Source: Oceaniglobus ichthyenteri (lineage in GTDB: Bacteria > Pseudomonadota > Alphaproteobacteria > Rhodobacterales > Rhodobacteraceae). Taken from it: DNA of 64,000 bases. Under the pieces are notes generated by a model. That model did not search any database. It saw only the letters and a list, made by a program, of their open reading frames with translations, and was not told the origin of the DNA. A program made the translations under genes and the position numbers. Of this stretch, positions 1 through 9,148 are shown piece by piece. Position 1 is the stretch's first letter. Every line of letters starts with the position of its first letter. The DNA is taken from positions 186,001 to 250,000 of the forward strand of contig NZ_QAGK01000006.1 in assembly GCF_003057885.1 (NCBI RefSeq), written 5' to 3'.

Positions 1-184
1 CTGCCGCATCGTCGGGAATTTCGATGCCGAATTCCTCTTCGAAAGCCATGACCAACTCGACCGTGTCCAAGCTGTCAGCGCCCAGGTCATCGATGAACGA
101 CGCGTTCTCGGTTACCTTGTCTTCTTCTACGCCCAAATGCTCGACGACGATCTTTTTCACGCGATCTGCGATGCTGTCGCTCAT
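1..184 (-). CDS. acpP: acyl carrier protein, 3' end cut by window edge
   Basis: Carries growing acyl chains on a phosphopantetheine arm during type II fatty-acid synthesis in the cytoplasm. The visible 61 residues begin [13 protein letters not shown] and contain the [12 protein letters not shown] motif, whose Ser is the phosphopantetheine attachment site, followed by the acidic [13 protein letters not shown] recognition helix. The ATG at 184 has AAGAGGAAATGAC just upstream, a good ribosome binding site. The last roughly 15 residues lie outside the window. It follows fabG and fabD on the same strand, the usual fab cluster order. Confidence 0.97.
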   Translation of the reverse strand, partial: MSDSIADRVKKIVVEHLGVEEDKVTENASFIDDLGADSLDTVELVMAFEEEFGIEIPDDAA

Positions 185-494
185 GTCATTTCCTCTTATG
201 ATCCTCGGGAAAGGCCCCGTACATTGTTTGGCCCTGGAGCCGCTCACCTCTGCCATATGGCAGTCTTACGAGGGTTCGCCAAGGCCCCCCTCAATTTCCG
301 TGCGCCGCCTATATCATATAGGTTGGATAAGGCAAACGCTTTCGCTGATCGCTGGAAAGGGCAAAATAACCAAGGTTACACCGTTATTTACATGCACCGC
401 ACGTCATCGGGCCAGATAAATCCGCCATCTCACCGGTCGTAGAAAAAAGTTCGTCAAATTGGCGCAACCTGTTGATTCAGCCCCTGATCGGCGT
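185..494. other. intergenic region fabG-acpP
   Basis: About 310 bases between fabG and acpP. The part near 300-330 is AT-rich (a TATATCATATAGG stretch) and could hold the acpP promoter, which fits acpP often being transcribed separately at high level. I see no convincing small gene, RNA or clear terminator hairpin here. Confidence 0.4.
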
Positions 495-1232
495 TCAAAA
501 CATCGACATCCCGCCATTTACATGCAGCGTCGCGCCGGTCACATAGCCCGCCTCGACACTCGCCAGATACAGGACCGCTGCGGCAATTTCTTCGGGGTCG
601 CCCATGCGTCCGGCGGGCACCTGTGTCAGCAGCGAATTCTTCTGATCTTCGGTCAAAACCGCAGTCATGTCGGTGGTGATAAATCCAGGCGCCACCGCAT
701 TTACGGTAATTCCCCGGCTGGCCACCTCTTGCGCCAATGATTTGGCAAAGCCGATCATGCCCGCCTTGCTGGCCGCATAATTTGCCTGGCCCGGATTCCC
801 CGTGGCCCCGACAATCGAAGATATGTTGATGATCCGGCCCCAGCGCGCCTTCATCATGCCGCGCAACACGCCTTTGGATAATTTCATCGTCGCCGTCAGA
901 TTAACCTCAAGAACCCGATCCCATTGATCATCGCTCATGCGCAACATCAAACCATCGGCGGTGATTCCCGCATTGTTGACCAGAATATCGACCGATCCCA
1001 TAGCCTCTGCCGCCCGGCCCGGCAGCGCCTCAACCGCCGCGCGATCCGACAGGTTGCAAGGCACCACATGGGCCCGGTCGCCCAATGACGCGGCCAATTC
1101 CTGTAACGGAGCCTCACGCGTGCCTGACAATGCAACCGTCGCCCCCGCACCATGCAATGCCCGCGCAATCGCACCGCCCAGCCCGCCGGACGCCCCAGTG
1201 ATCAAGGCCGTTTTTCCTGTTAAATCAAACAT
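495..1232 (-). CDS. fabG: 3-oxoacyl-[ACP] reductase FabG
   Basis: NADPH-dependent reduction of 3-oxoacyl-ACP to 3-hydroxyacyl-ACP, the first reductive step of each elongation cycle. The 245-aa protein is a classical short-chain dehydrogenase: cofactor motif TGASGGLG at residues 12-19, NNAG at 86-89, and a catalytic Ser139-Tyr152-Lys156 triad (YAASK). Length and the C-terminal VTGATLHVNGGMSMF are typical of FabG. It lies 76 bp downstream of fabD and upstream of acpP on the same strand, so the fab context agrees with the sequence. Nothing unusual is seen. Confidence 0.97.
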   Translation of the reverse strand: MFDLTGKTALITGASGGLGGAIARALHGAGATVALSGTREAPLQELAASLGDRAHVVPCNLSDRAAVEALPGRAAEAMGSVDILVNNAGITADGLMLRMSDDQWDRVLEVNLTATMKLSKGVLRGMMKARWGRIINISSIVGATGNPGQANYAASKAGMIGFAKSLAQEVASRGITVNAVAPGFITTDMTAVLTEDQKNSLLTQVPAGRMGDPEEIAAAVLYLASVEAGYVTGATLHVNGGMSMF

Positions 1233-1308
1233 CTACCCCCCCATTTCCAAATTTTTCTACATACCATCATCGGTCACGGGCCACACCCATTGCCCGCATG
1301 CAAACCGC

Positions 1309-2235
1309 TTAGGTCCGCGCCTTCACATCGTCCGGCGTGGCAATATTCGCCACCTCGGCATCGCGCGCGATTCGCCGAATCATTCCCGACAATGCCTTGC
1401 CCGCGCCGATTTCCCAGAACGAATCTACCCCGGCGTCGACCATCATCATCACGCTTTCACGCCACCGCACCGCACCGGTGATCTGCTGCACCAGCAAATC
1501 ACGAATCAATTCCGGATCGGTCGCCGGCCCGGCTGTCACGTTGCAAACCACGGGCACCTGCGGTGATTTGATTTCTACCGTACGCAACGCACCCGCCATC
1601 GCCTCGGCAGCGGGTTGCATCAGGGTACAGTGAAACGGGGCTGACACGGGCAACAACAGCGCCCGCTTTGCACCTTTGCCCTTGGCCATATCCACCGCAC
1701 GCTGAACCGCTGCCGCATCGCCCGAAATCACCACCTGCGCCGGGTCGTTATCATTGGCCGCCTGGCACACCTGGCCCTCTGCCGCCTCGGCCGCCAGGGC
1801 CGTGACCGCCGCCAGATCTAACCCCAAAATCGCCGCCATCGCGCCCTGCCCCACAGGAACCGCAGCCTGCATCGCCTGACCGCGGGCCCGCAGCAACCGC
1901 GCCGTATCGGCCACTGAAATCGCGCCCGCCGCCGCCAACGCAGAATATTCGCCCAAAGAATGCCCTGCCACAAAGGCCGCATCGCTGACTGAAATGCCTT
2001 CGGCCTCCAATGCGCGCATGGCCGCCATCGATGTTGCCATCAGCGCCGGTTGCGCATTCGCCGTCAGGGTCAGATCCTCGGCTGTTCCGTCCCAGATCAG
2101 CGCCGACAGGTTTTCGCCCAACGCATCGTCGACCTCGTCAAACACGGCGCGGGCCGCGGGATAGGCATCGGCCAAGGCACGGCCCATGCCAACGGTCTGG
2201 GCCCCCTGGCCCGGAAATACGAATGCGCGGGTCAT
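1309..2235 (-). CDS. fabD: malonyl-CoA:ACP transacylase FabD
   Basis: Transfers malonyl from CoA to ACP to supply the elongation units of fatty-acid synthesis. The 308-aa protein starts MTRAFVFPGQGAQTVGMG; the nucleophile elbow is GHSLGEY with Ser93, and His202 (SAPFH) completes the dyad. The ATG at 2235 is chosen because AGGAGAG precedes it; an in-frame codon ten residues upstream only adds sequence foreign to the family. It is the first gene of the fabD-fabG-acpP group. Confidence 0.96.
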   Translation of the reverse strand: MTRAFVFPGQGAQTVGMGRALADAYPAARAVFDEVDDALGENLSALIWDGTAEDLTLTANAQPALMATSMAAMRALEAEGISVSDAAFVAGHSLGEYSALAAAGAISVADTARLLRARGQAMQAAVPVGQGAMAAILGLDLAAVTALAAEAAEGQVCQAANDNDPAQVVISGDAAAVQRAVDMAKGKGAKRALLLPVSAPFHCTLMQPAAEAMAGALRTVEIKSPQVPVVCNVTAGPATDPELIRDLLVQQITGAVRWRESVMMMVDAGVDSFWEIGAGKALSGMIRRIARDAEVANIATPDDVKART

Positions 2236-2472
2236 TGCAAACTCTCCTGAACTTTCGCCCGCCAATCAGGGCGTTCCATTGGTTAACCCGATGAACAACA
2301 GGGCGCAACCAAACGCAACAATTGCGTGCCGATCATAAGAGGTTGGAATGAGGGTATAACAGCCCGCGACAGGAGCATTGCTCAACCATAGGGCGCCGCC
2401 AGTCTTTCAAATTTGCAATTCGCAAACGAAAGGATAAAAACTCAAATCTCAGAATATATCCGCAAAAATCGC

Positions 2473-3090
2473 CTAGGCGGCCTGCATCCCGGCAGTGGCA
2501 CGGCGCTTTCCATGGTTGGCCGGGGCAAGATTGTAAGCTCTGCGCGCCTTTGCCAGATCTGCGGTCAGCCGCCCGTGAACAATGCCCAATGCGTCTTCGG
2601 TGCCAATGCCCATCACCACCGGTGTCTCCACGCCACTGATTTCCAGCATCAAGCACGCCGATTCGGGGTGGGCGCGATTGCGCTTTATATACAGGCCCTT
2701 GACGTCGCCAAACCCGATACGCAGCATTTGCCGCTCGATCCCGCTGGCGGCGCGCATGACCTGCCGGATTTCACCGTGGATCAAATCAATCTGGCTTTCG
2801 TACTGCGGCTGGCTGCGCGCCGCCCAGAACAGGGTCGCCGCCATGCCGGCCAAAACCACGCTTAACACCAGTTTTAGCGGCAAAACCTGCGCATCCGTCG
2901 CCCCGCCCGGCGCCAGCCAAAAGGCGGCGACGGCCAACAGCGCCAGAATCGCGATGGCGCGCATCACCCGTTCCCACATCACGACATATTGCAGGGCATT
3001 ATGCCCCTGGGTCAGAACATAGCCACTATATACATCGAACATCGACAGACTGGGCTGAACTGCGGCGGGATGTGCGGAATCTTTTGTCAT
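2473..3090 (-). CDS. hypothetical two-TM membrane protein
   Basis: 205 aa, not confidently recognised. Visible: a hydrophilic N-terminus, two hydrophobic helices at roughly residues 45-60 and 70-88 (AIAILALLAVAAFWLAPGG and a following LVLSVVLAGMAATLFWAA), then a C-terminal domain of about 110 residues with QIDLIHGEIRQVMRAASG and an Ala/Lys/Arg-rich tail. The cytoplasmic part resembles conserved Rhodobacterales membrane proteins of unknown role. I prefer ATG 3090 over an upstream TTG at 3105; GAGAG sits seven bases before it. It is divergent from the rpsF operon and separated by about 240 bp. Confidence 0.6.
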   Translation of the reverse strand: MTKDSAHPAAVQPSLSMFDVYSGYVLTQGHNALQYVVMWERVMRAIAILALLAVAAFWLAPGGATDAQVLPLKLVLSVVLAGMAATLFWAARSQPQYESQIDLIHGEIRQVMRAASGIERQMLRIGFGDVKGLYIKRNRAHPESACLMLEISGVETPVVMGIGTEDALGIVHGRLTADLAKARRAYNLAPANHGKRRATAGMQAA

Positions 3091-3334
3091 AACTCTCACT
3101 ACCAAAAGCGCGTTGTAAAAGTGTTAAGATGCAATCCGGGCGAAAATGCGGCGACCCGATGCTAAAACCGGGATCGTGTGGTCTTACCCCATCAAAGGGG
3201 TTGCATTGCCGCCGCCCCCTTCATAAAAGCCACCATCCGCCCGTACGCATGAAACTGCGCACCCTCTCGTGATTGGCAACGGGGCCGGATCGCCGCCAGT
3301 CTTTGAAGTGCGCTTGACCAGAACAGGAGAACGC

Positions 3335-3694
3335 ATGCCGTTTTATGAGCATGTTTTCATCTCCCGCCAGGATCTGAGCAACACTCAGGCCGAGGGATTG
3401 ATCGAACATTTTACTGCGGTGCTGACCGATAATGGCGGCAAAGTTGTTGAGAATGAATATTGGGGCGTCAAGACGATGGCCTATAAAATCAACAAAAACC
3501 GCAAGGGCCACTATGCCTATCTGCGCACCGATGCACCGGCCGCCGCAGTTCAGGAAATGGAACGCCTGATGCGTTTGCATGACGATGTGATGCGCGTATT
3601 GACCATCAAGATGGACGAATTGCCCGAAGGCCCGTCCGTTCAAATGCAAAAACGCGATGAGCGTGACCGTGGCGAACGCCGCGAACGTCGCTAA
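3335..3694 (+). CDS. rpsF: 30S ribosomal protein S6
   Basis: Primary component of the small subunit platform, pairing with S18. The 119-aa protein begins MPFYEHVFISRQDLS and contains the family signature NEYWGVKTMAYKINKNRKGHY, with a basic, arginine-rich C-terminus. ATG 3335 is preceded by ACAGGAGAACGC, which sets the start; the longer open frame upstream is noncoding leader. First gene of rpsF-rpsR-rplI. Confidence 0.97.
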   Translation: MPFYEHVFISRQDLSNTQAEGLIEHFTAVLTDNGGKVVENEYWGVKTMAYKINKNRKGHYAYLRTDAPAAAVQEMERLMRLHDDVMRVLTIKMDELPEGPSVQMQKRDERDRGERRERR

Positions 3695-3713
3695 GTAAAA
3701 GGAGCGCTAAGTC

Positions 3714-3941
3714 ATGGCAACCAAACCGTTTTTCCGCCGTCGCAAGGTGTGCCCCTTCTCGGGCGACAACGCACCCAAGATCGATTATAAAGACACACGT
3801 CTTTTGCAACGCTACATCTCTGAGCGTGGCAAGATCGTGCCGTCCCGCATCACCGCCGTATCGGCGAAAAAGCAGCGTGAGCTGGCCCGCGCCATCAAAC
3901 GCGCCCGCTTTCTCGCCCTGCTGCCCTATGCCGTAAATTAA
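3714..3941 (+). CDS. rpsR: 30S ribosomal protein S18
   Basis: Binds 16S rRNA with S6 in the platform. 75 aa, normal length, with [20 protein letters not shown] at the N-terminus and the conserved rRNA-binding run around [16 protein letters not shown] and [11 protein letters not shown] near the C-terminus. It starts 19 bp after rpsF with AAAGGAGCG upstream and is followed after 10 bp by rplI. Confidence 0.97.
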   Translation: MATKPFFRRRKVCPFSGDNAPKIDYKDTRLLQRYISERGKIVPSRITAVSAKKQRELARAIKRARFLALLPYAVN

Positions 3942-3951
3942 GGAGAGCGAC

Positions 3952-4569
3952 ATGCAAGTTATCCTTTTGGAACGCGTGGCCAAATTGGGCCAGATGGGCG
4001 AAGTCGTCGAAGTAAAGTCCGGGTATGCCCGCAACTTTCTGCTGCCCCAGAAAAAGGCAATGTCGGCCAGCGCCGCCAATATCGCCGCCTTCGAAGAGCA
4101 GAAAGCACAGCTTGAGGCGCACAACCTCGAAACCAAAAAAGAGGCCGAATCGATGGCCGCCAAGCTTGATGGACAACAGTTCGTCGTGATTCGCTCGGCG
4201 TCGGACGGTGGTGCACTTTATGGTTCGGTAACAACCCGCGATGCCGCCGATGCGGCCACCGAGGCCGGGTTTACCGTTGATCGCAAGCAGGTCGCCCTGA
4301 CCGCGCCGATCAAATATCTGGGCCTGCATACGGTGCTTGTCACCCTGCACCCCGAGGTTGAAGCCAAGGTTGAATTGAACGTCGCACGTTCGCCTGAAGA
4401 GGCAGAATTGCAAGCGTCGGGCAAATCGATTCAGGAACTGGCCGCCGAAGAAGAGGCCGCCGCCGAATTTGAAATTCAAGAGCTGTTCGATGATATCGGC
4501 GGCGCTGCGAACGAAGATTTCGGTGACGATGCTCCGGCACGGCCCACATCGGATGGCGACGACGACTGA
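3952..4569 (+). CDS. rplI: 50S ribosomal protein L9 with long acidic C-terminal tail
   Basis: Large-subunit protein at the base of the L1 stalk. Residues 1-50 are the canonical N-domain ([32 protein letters not shown]) and a long helix then leads to the C-domain ending near residue 150. The protein is 205 aa, about 55 longer than the E. coli protein: the extra tail is strongly acidic ([16 protein letters not shown], then a Gly/Asp-rich end). Third and last gene of the rpsF operon, closed by the hairpin at 4592-4623. Confidence 0.95.
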   Translation: MQVILLERVAKLGQMGEVVEVKSGYARNFLLPQKKAMSASAANIAAFEEQKAQLEAHNLETKKEAESMAAKLDGQQFVVIRSASDGGALYGSVTTRDAADAATEAGFTVDRKQVALTAPIKYLGLHTVLVTLHPEVEAKVELNVARSPEEAELQASGKSIQELAAEEEAAAEFEIQELFDDIGGAANEDFGDDAPARPTSDGDDD

Positions 4570-4591
4570 TCGTCAACCATTCGGAAAAATT

Positions 4592-4623
4592 AAAGCCGCG
4601 CAAGAAATTGCGCGGCTTTTTTG
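4592..4623 (+). terminator. Rho-independent terminator of rpsF-rpsR-rplI
   Basis: An 11-bp stem AAAGCCGCGCA / TGCGCGGCTTT with a 6-base loop is followed by a T-run, 22 bases after the rplI stop codon. Confidence 0.92.
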
Positions 4624-4678
4624 TTTGATGGATCGCTTGGCACACATTTCCAAACGTCACACGGTGCGAAATGCAAAC

Positions 4679-4702
4679 GGGCCGCCCAACACTGGGCGGC
4701 CC
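4679..4702 (-). terminator. probable terminator of tig
   Basis: Perfect 9-bp GC stem GGGCCGCCC / GGGCGGCCC with a 6-base loop, 25 bases after the tig stop on the minus strand; only a broken T-tract (GTTTGCATTTC) follows. It faces the rplI terminator. Confidence 0.7.
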
Positions 4703-4727
4703 GCAAATACCGGCGTCACGTGTGTGA

Positions 4728-6068
4728 TTACGCGTCTGGCGCTTCTTCTTCTTCCAATGCTTCAACCGCGGCCTGAAGCTCGTCTTTCGTGGCCGGCTTT
4801 TCGGTCACTGTCGCCAAACCGAACACATAGTCCACGACCTTGTCTTCAAAGATCGGCGCCTGCAACTGCTGGCGCATTTGCGGGTTTTGCTGAACGAATT
4901 CAAAGAACTGGCGTTCCTGGCCGGGGTACTGGCGCGCCTGGTTCATCACGGCCTGGGTCATTTCAGCGTCGGTGACGGTGATTTCATTCTTGCGACCCAA
5001 CTCGGCCAGCAACAGCCCCAAACGCACACGGCGTTCGGCCAGTACATTGTGTTCTTCGGTCGGCTCGATTTCGGGGTGATCGTGGCCCTGAACGTCGGGG
5101 TTTTCCTCGTGCCACAACTGGTGTGCAATCTGATCGGCTTCTGCCTTGACCAATGAAGGTGGCAAATCGAATTTTACCGCAGTATCAAGCTGATCCAGCA
5201 AGGCGCGTTTCATGATAGCGCGCGAAGCACCGGCATATTCCGCCTCAAGACGTTCGCGAATCTGACCTTTCAGCGCGTCCAGATCCTCGGCGCCAAATCC
5301 CTTGGCCAACTCATCGTCGATCACGGTATCAACCGGCTTTTTCACCTCTTTCACTGTCACGGCGAAAACGGCTTCCTTGCCCTTCAGATGCTCGGCCTGA
5401 TAATCATCGGGAAAGTTGACTTTCACTTCGGCTTCGTCTTCGGCCTTCAGGCCCACCAACTGCTCTTCAAAGCCCGGAATGAACGAACCCGATCCCAAAA
5501 CCAGCGGATAATCCTCGGCGGCGCCGCCTTCGAATTTCTCGCCGTCGATCGAACCGACGAAATCGATCACGATCTGGTCGTCGTTCTTGGCTTTGCCCTT
5601 TTTCGTCTCATAGGATTTGCGGCTGTCGGCCAGGGATTTCAGCGCCTCATCGACGGCTTCATCTTCGGCGCTGACCACCATTTTTTCCAGGTTCAGAGTG
5701 GAGGCATCCAGATCGGGGATCTCGGGCAGCGCCTCATAGGACATGTCCACCTGGATATCATCGCCCTCTTTCCAGTCTTCGTTGGTCATCTTGACCTCGG
5801 GCTGCATCGCGGGGCGGTCGCCGCTGTCCTTGAAATGCTGGGACATGGCACCGTCAACGGTTTCCTGCATGGCTTCGCCCAAAAGACGCGGTCCGAACTG
5901 TTTCTTGAGCAGCGCCATGGGCACCTTGCCCTTGCGAAACCCCTTCATTTCCACGTCTGGCTGCGCCTCGGCGAGCTTTTCGTTCACTTTCGCGTCCAAA
6001 TCCGACGCGGGAACAGTGATCTGATAGGCGCGCTTCAGCCCCTCGTTCAGGGTTTCGGTAACCTGCAT
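4728..6068 (-). CDS. tig: trigger factor (ribosome-associated chaperone)
   Basis: Folding chaperone docked at the ribosomal exit tunnel. 446 aa from [18 protein letters not shown]-terminal ribosome-binding domain with GFRKGKVP, the equivalent of the GFRxGxxP docking loop (about residue 45), an FKBP-type prolyl isomerase domain at roughly 150-245 ([25 protein letters not shown]), and a long helical C-terminal chaperone domain. I choose the third of three clustered methionines (6068) because AAAGGA lies 6 bases before it; 6083 or 6074 remain possible. Convergent with rplI. Confidence 0.95.
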   Translation of the reverse strand: MQVTETLNEGLKRAYQITVPASDLDAKVNEKLAEAQPDVEMKGFRKGKVPMALLKKQFGPRLLGEAMQETVDGAMSQHFKDSGDRPAMQPEVKMTNEDWKEGDDIQVDMSYEALPEIPDLDASTLNLEKMVVSAEDEAVDEALKSLADSRKSYETKKGKAKNDDQIVIDFVGSIDGEKFEGGAAEDYPLVLGSGSFIPGFEEQLVGLKAEDEAEVKVNFPDDYQAEHLKGKEAVFAVTVKEVKKPVDTVIDDELAKGFGAEDLDALKGQIRERLEAEYAGASRAIMKRALLDQLDTAVKFDLPPSLVKAEADQIAHQLWHEENPDVQGHDHPEIEPTEEHNVLAERRVRLGLLLAELGRKNEITVTDAEMTQAVMNQARQYPGQERQFFEFVQQNPQMRQQLQAPIFEDKVVDYVFGLATVTEKPATKDELQAAVEALEEEEAPDA

Positions 6069-6299
6069 CTTCATTCCTTTCATGGGTCAACCCCCAAAAA
6101 ACTTGCGACCTCGCGCAACCAACCCGGGCGACCAGAGACAAACCTTAGGCGCCAGCAAACAGTGCGGGCGCAACTCGCGCCCTCGTAACAAAAGAAAATA
6201 GGGTGTTCTAGGACAAAATGCGCCCTGCCCCCTGAAAGGCCGCGACCTTCACACATTCGGCACTTGTTGCCCCTCACCTGCAACCAATTCATTTTTGGC

Positions 6300-7034
6300 T
6301 TATTGAAAAACCAAGGCAATCTCATCTTCCCTTAGCAGCGTCCATTGCCCCGGTGCCATGGCCGCAGGCAACGACAAATCGCCCAGCCGTTCACGATGCA
6401 AGGCCTCAACGTGGTTGCCGGTGGCCGCAAACATGCGGCGCACCTGATGGTATCGGCCTTCGGTGATTGTCAGCCGCGCGTCGGTTTCCGAAATCACCTG
6501 CAGGTCGGCAGGGGCCAATGGCTTGCTCTCACCGTTCAGCATCAAAAGCCCCGAGGCAAACTGTTCGCCCTCGCTCCCGTCAAGCGGGCGGGCCAAGGTG
6601 ACGCGATATGTCTTTTTGACATCGCGTTTGGGGCTGATCACGCGGTGCAGCAGCGCGCCATCATCAGTCAATAACAAAAGACCCGACGTATTTTTATCCA
6701 AACGGCCAATCGTCGAAATTGCCGGCTTTCGCAACTTCCAGCGCCCCGGCAGAATATCATAGACAAGCGCGCCATCATCTTTGTGCGAACAGGTCAGGCC
6801 CAGTGGTTTGTTCAACAACACAACCATCCCCGCAAGAGGATCAAGCGCTTCGCCCCTGATCTCCATGCGGTCGGGTAAATCGGTTGTAACGGGGATGCGT
6901 TCGGCGACATTCAACAGCTTTGCGCCATCCAGACGAATACCGCCAGATTTCGCCATCTGCGCAATTTCGCTGCGCGACCCATAGCCCATCGAGGACAAAA
7001 GCCGGTCAATCCGCACAGTTTGAACTTTGGCCAT
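6300..7034 (-). CDS. rsuA: 16S rRNA pseudouridine(516) synthase RsuA-type
   Basis: Isomerises a uridine in rRNA, most likely U516 of 16S. 244 aa with an N-terminal S4 RNA-binding domain (RIDRLLSSMGYGSRSEIAQM), followed by the catalytic core: GRLDKNTSGLLLLTDDG contains the catalytic Asp of the RluB/RsuA family, and EGRYHQVRRMFAA is the C-terminal motif. The ATG at 7034 has AGAGG upstream; a GTG eight codons earlier is less likely. RluE/RluF-like specificity cannot be excluded from sequence alone. Confidence 0.88.
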   Translation of the reverse strand: MAKVQTVRIDRLLSSMGYGSRSEIAQMAKSGGIRLDGAKLLNVAERIPVTTDLPDRMEIRGEALDPLAGMVVLLNKPLGLTCSHKDDGALVYDILPGRWKLRKPAISTIGRLDKNTSGLLLLTDDGALLHRVISPKRDVKKTYRVTLARPLDGSEGEQFASGLLMLNGESKPLAPADLQVISETDARLTITEGRYHQVRRMFAATGNHVEALHRERLGDLSLPAAMAPGQWTLLREDEIALVFQ

Positions 7035-7202
7035 TGCCTCTGCTTTCTCGGGGTACACTGCATTTTATGATGGCAACAGTTCGGTGCCCGAATGTATCTG
7101 TAAAGCCCCCTCGTATCAGTGCCAATCCTTGTGCCATCTGGTATGGAGGTGATCAGACCTTTATTGTAAAATGCGCGTGCGACCACGATCCGTTGCAGAA
7201 CC

Positions 7203-8516
7203 TTACGCTGCTGTGATGTGGCTGTGGCCGAAGAAAACGGGATACAGGCAAAGCTCGCGAACCAAGCGGTGCGTGTTTCGTTCATACACGAACAGATTTT
7301 CCCAATAGCCGGTTACCGCATAGTGCCGCCCATCGGGCAACAGGGTCACACCACAGGGATAGCGCAGGCCGCTGGCACGTGTGTCGATATCCTGTAAAAC
7401 CGCCCCGCTGGCGCCGTCAAATACCATCAGACGGTGCGCGCTGGGATAGGTTGCAATGGCCTGATCATGGGTTGCATCATAAGCAATGGAAAGACCGTGG
7501 CGCATCTGCGCTGTTTCTGCCGCGCTGCCCATTGCCTTTGGCCGTTGTCCTTTCGCAATTTTCAACGTCTGCGCAGACAGATAGGTAATGCCGGGTTCCG
7601 ATGTGATATCTGGCCCATACACGGCGGTATGGCCGCGCATTGCCTGTATTTCGGCGGTTTCGTCGCCCAACCGCGCCTGAATCGCAAAAATCCGGTCACG
7701 CCCGCCTGCCGCCAGATGGCGCAATTCCGTGTCGCCGCGCCCTGTTACCCATTTGTCGACCAGTTTTCCGCTCGCCACTTCGATCACCGTGACGCAGGCT
7801 TCGGAAACCTGGCGCGGCACTGACAGATAACCGCCAGCGTCCGGAAGTGAGCCATAATTGGCCACGACCAGATACCGGTCGTCTTCGATCAGGCGAATAT
7901 CGTGGGGGTCAATGCCGTGGGTTGAATAGCTGCCGCGCAGCTTGAGCGTGTCGCTGTCGCGGATGGTGATGCGGCCATATTGCGCGGCCAGATTTCCGCC
8001 CCTGACGCTGCGCCTTGGGGCGCGCTCGGATACCAGCGTGGTGCGCCCATTGTCGATAAACACGGCATGGCCGCCGCCGCGCCACCCTTCGGCAAAGGCC
8101 GGGCTTTGGGCCACCATATCCAGCGTGACAGGGTCAAAAGCCACCTGATCGCGGGCCTCAAACCCACACAAAATACCAACGCTGCGGTCCGGCGCGACCG
8201 CCACCTGATGTGCCATCACCGGCAACACCGCCTGGGTCAGGGCACCGTCCAATCCGATCCGGGTCAGCAGGCGCGCGGGCCCGTCATTCTGGCCAAGCGC
8301 GCGAGCAAGGCGGCGATGGTCGGTCACTGGTTTGCCCCGCGCCCGGGCGTCATCGGTCATATAACCCGGAACATAGACCGAAATATCGGATTGGGCCCGC
8401 GTCAATTCAACCGGTGTTGGTGTTTGTTGTGATGGCTGGGCCGAAGGGGTGCAGCCCATCAGGGGGGCGGTCACCCCCGCCCCCGCGGCCGCAGACAGGA
8501 ATGTTCTGCGTTTCAT
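7203..8516 (-). CDS. DUF1513-like Tat lipoprotein (predicted beta-propeller)
   Basis: 437 aa. The N-terminus MKRRTFLSAAAGAGVTAPLMGC combines a twin-arginine motif with a lipobox-like LMGC, so it is predicted to be exported folded and lipid-anchored on the periplasmic side. The body has repeated hydrophobic strands with GGHAVFIDNGRTTLVSE, HGIDPHDIRLIEDDRYLVVANYG and a C-terminal HSHI, which resemble the DUF1513 family often linked to iron uptake (imelysin/EfeO-type) loci. No such genes are adjacent here, so the iron link is only inference. ATG 8516 with AGGAG is preferred over GTG 8519. It follows the small secreted ORF by 9 bp. Confidence 0.65.
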   Translation of the reverse strand: MKRRTFLSAAAGAGVTAPLMGCTPSAQPSQQTPTPVELTRAQSDISVYVPGYMTDDARARGKPVTDHRRLARALGQNDGPARLLTRIGLDGALTQAVLPVMAHQVAVAPDRSVGILCGFEARDQVAFDPVTLDMVAQSPAFAEGWRGGGHAVFIDNGRTTLVSERAPRRSVRGGNLAAQYGRITIRDSDTLKLRGSYSTHGIDPHDIRLIEDDRYLVVANYGSLPDAGGYLSVPRQVSEACVTVIEVASGKLVDKWVTGRGDTELRHLAAGGRDRIFAIQARLGDETAEIQAMRGHTAVYGPDITSEPGITYLSAQTLKIAKGQRPKAMGSAAETAQMRHGLSIAYDATHDQAIATYPSAHRLMVFDGASGAVLQDIDTRASGLRYPCGVTLLPDGRHYAVTGYWENLFVYERNTHRLVRELCLYPVFFGHSHITAA

Positions 8517-8525
8517 CACGCTCTC

Positions 8526-8939
8526 CTAGTGGCTGCCGCCGCCGCTGCTTTTGGCAGCCTGCTGCATCAATTCATCCCGAAGCCGCCGCTTTTTCTCGAT
8601 CTCGTTGAATTCAGCACAATTCTTGCTGACCAGACAATCGATATGGGCCTGCCAGCGATCGGCGGCGTCAAAATCGCCCTCAAGGGCGGCCTCTTTGCCC
8701 TTGCGCTGATAAAAGGCGGTCAGGGCTGCCGTTGTAAGATCATCAGCCTTCAACAGCAATTCTGCTGCGGTTCCTGCAGGGCCAAGTGCCTCGTAACTGG
8801 CGGACTCGGCCATGCTTTTCATGGCGTCAACTGTCGAAATCTTATCGCCATCGCCGGGTAAGGTACATGTGCCCGCCGCAAGAAGGCTGGAAAAGCAGAC
8901 TGCCGTGATAAGAGTGGATGCGCGAAAATTTCTGGTCAT
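8526..8939 (-). CDS. small secreted hypothetical protein
   Basis: 137 aa, not recognised. An N-terminal signal sequence (TLITAVCFSSLLAAGTC) ends at a Cys that could be a lipid-attachment site. The mature part is helical and charged, with a Cys pair in HIDCLVSKNCAEF and a Gly/Ser/His tail (SSGGGSH). Probably co-transcribed with the downstream DUF1513-like gene, only 9 bp away, suggesting a common envelope process. Confidence 0.6.
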   Translation of the reverse strand: MTRNFRASTLITAVCFSSLLAAGTCTLPGDGDKISTVDAMKSMAESASYEALGPAGTAAELLLKADDLTTAALTAFYQRKGKEAALEGDFDAADRWQAHIDCLVSKNCAEFNEIEKKRRLRDELMQQAAKSSGGGSH

Positions 8940-9034
8940 GTTTGGCCCTTTGTTTTTAACAATATGTGTCAGGCCATTAAATTTTGGATGCGGTTATCAC
9001 TCATTAATCTGGATCAATCTGGTTTCGTTTTTTA

Positions 9035-9050
9035 GGAACAAAACTGTTCC
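9035..9050. promoter_or_regulatory. palindrome upstream of the secreted-protein operon
   Basis: GGAACA-N4-TGTTCC, a perfect 6+6 inverted repeat about 100 bases before the start codon at 8939, in an AT-rich stretch. Could be an operator; regulator unknown. The minus-strand side is followed by A's, so it is not a terminator in that direction. Confidence 0.3.
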
Positions 9051-9068
9051 CGACATTCTGAAATAGAG

Positions 9069-9094
9069 GAAATGCCCATGGATACGGGCATTTC
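9069..9094 (-). terminator. probable terminator of the PagL-like gene
   Basis: Perfect 9-bp stem GAAATGCCC / GGGCATTTC with an 8-base loop, about 55 bases after the PagL-like stop codon. On the minus strand a T-containing stretch follows (CTCTATTTC). Confidence 0.55.
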
Positions 9095-9148
9095 AACATC
9101 ACCAATCGCCCAACCAGACAGCAGCAAAAGGATGTGAAGCGTGGCGTT

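Noticed and set aside
2394-3303. CGCCGCCAGTCTTT occurring at 2394 and 3290
   Set aside because: 14 bases shared is expected by chance in a 64-kb GC-rich window; no longer similarity.
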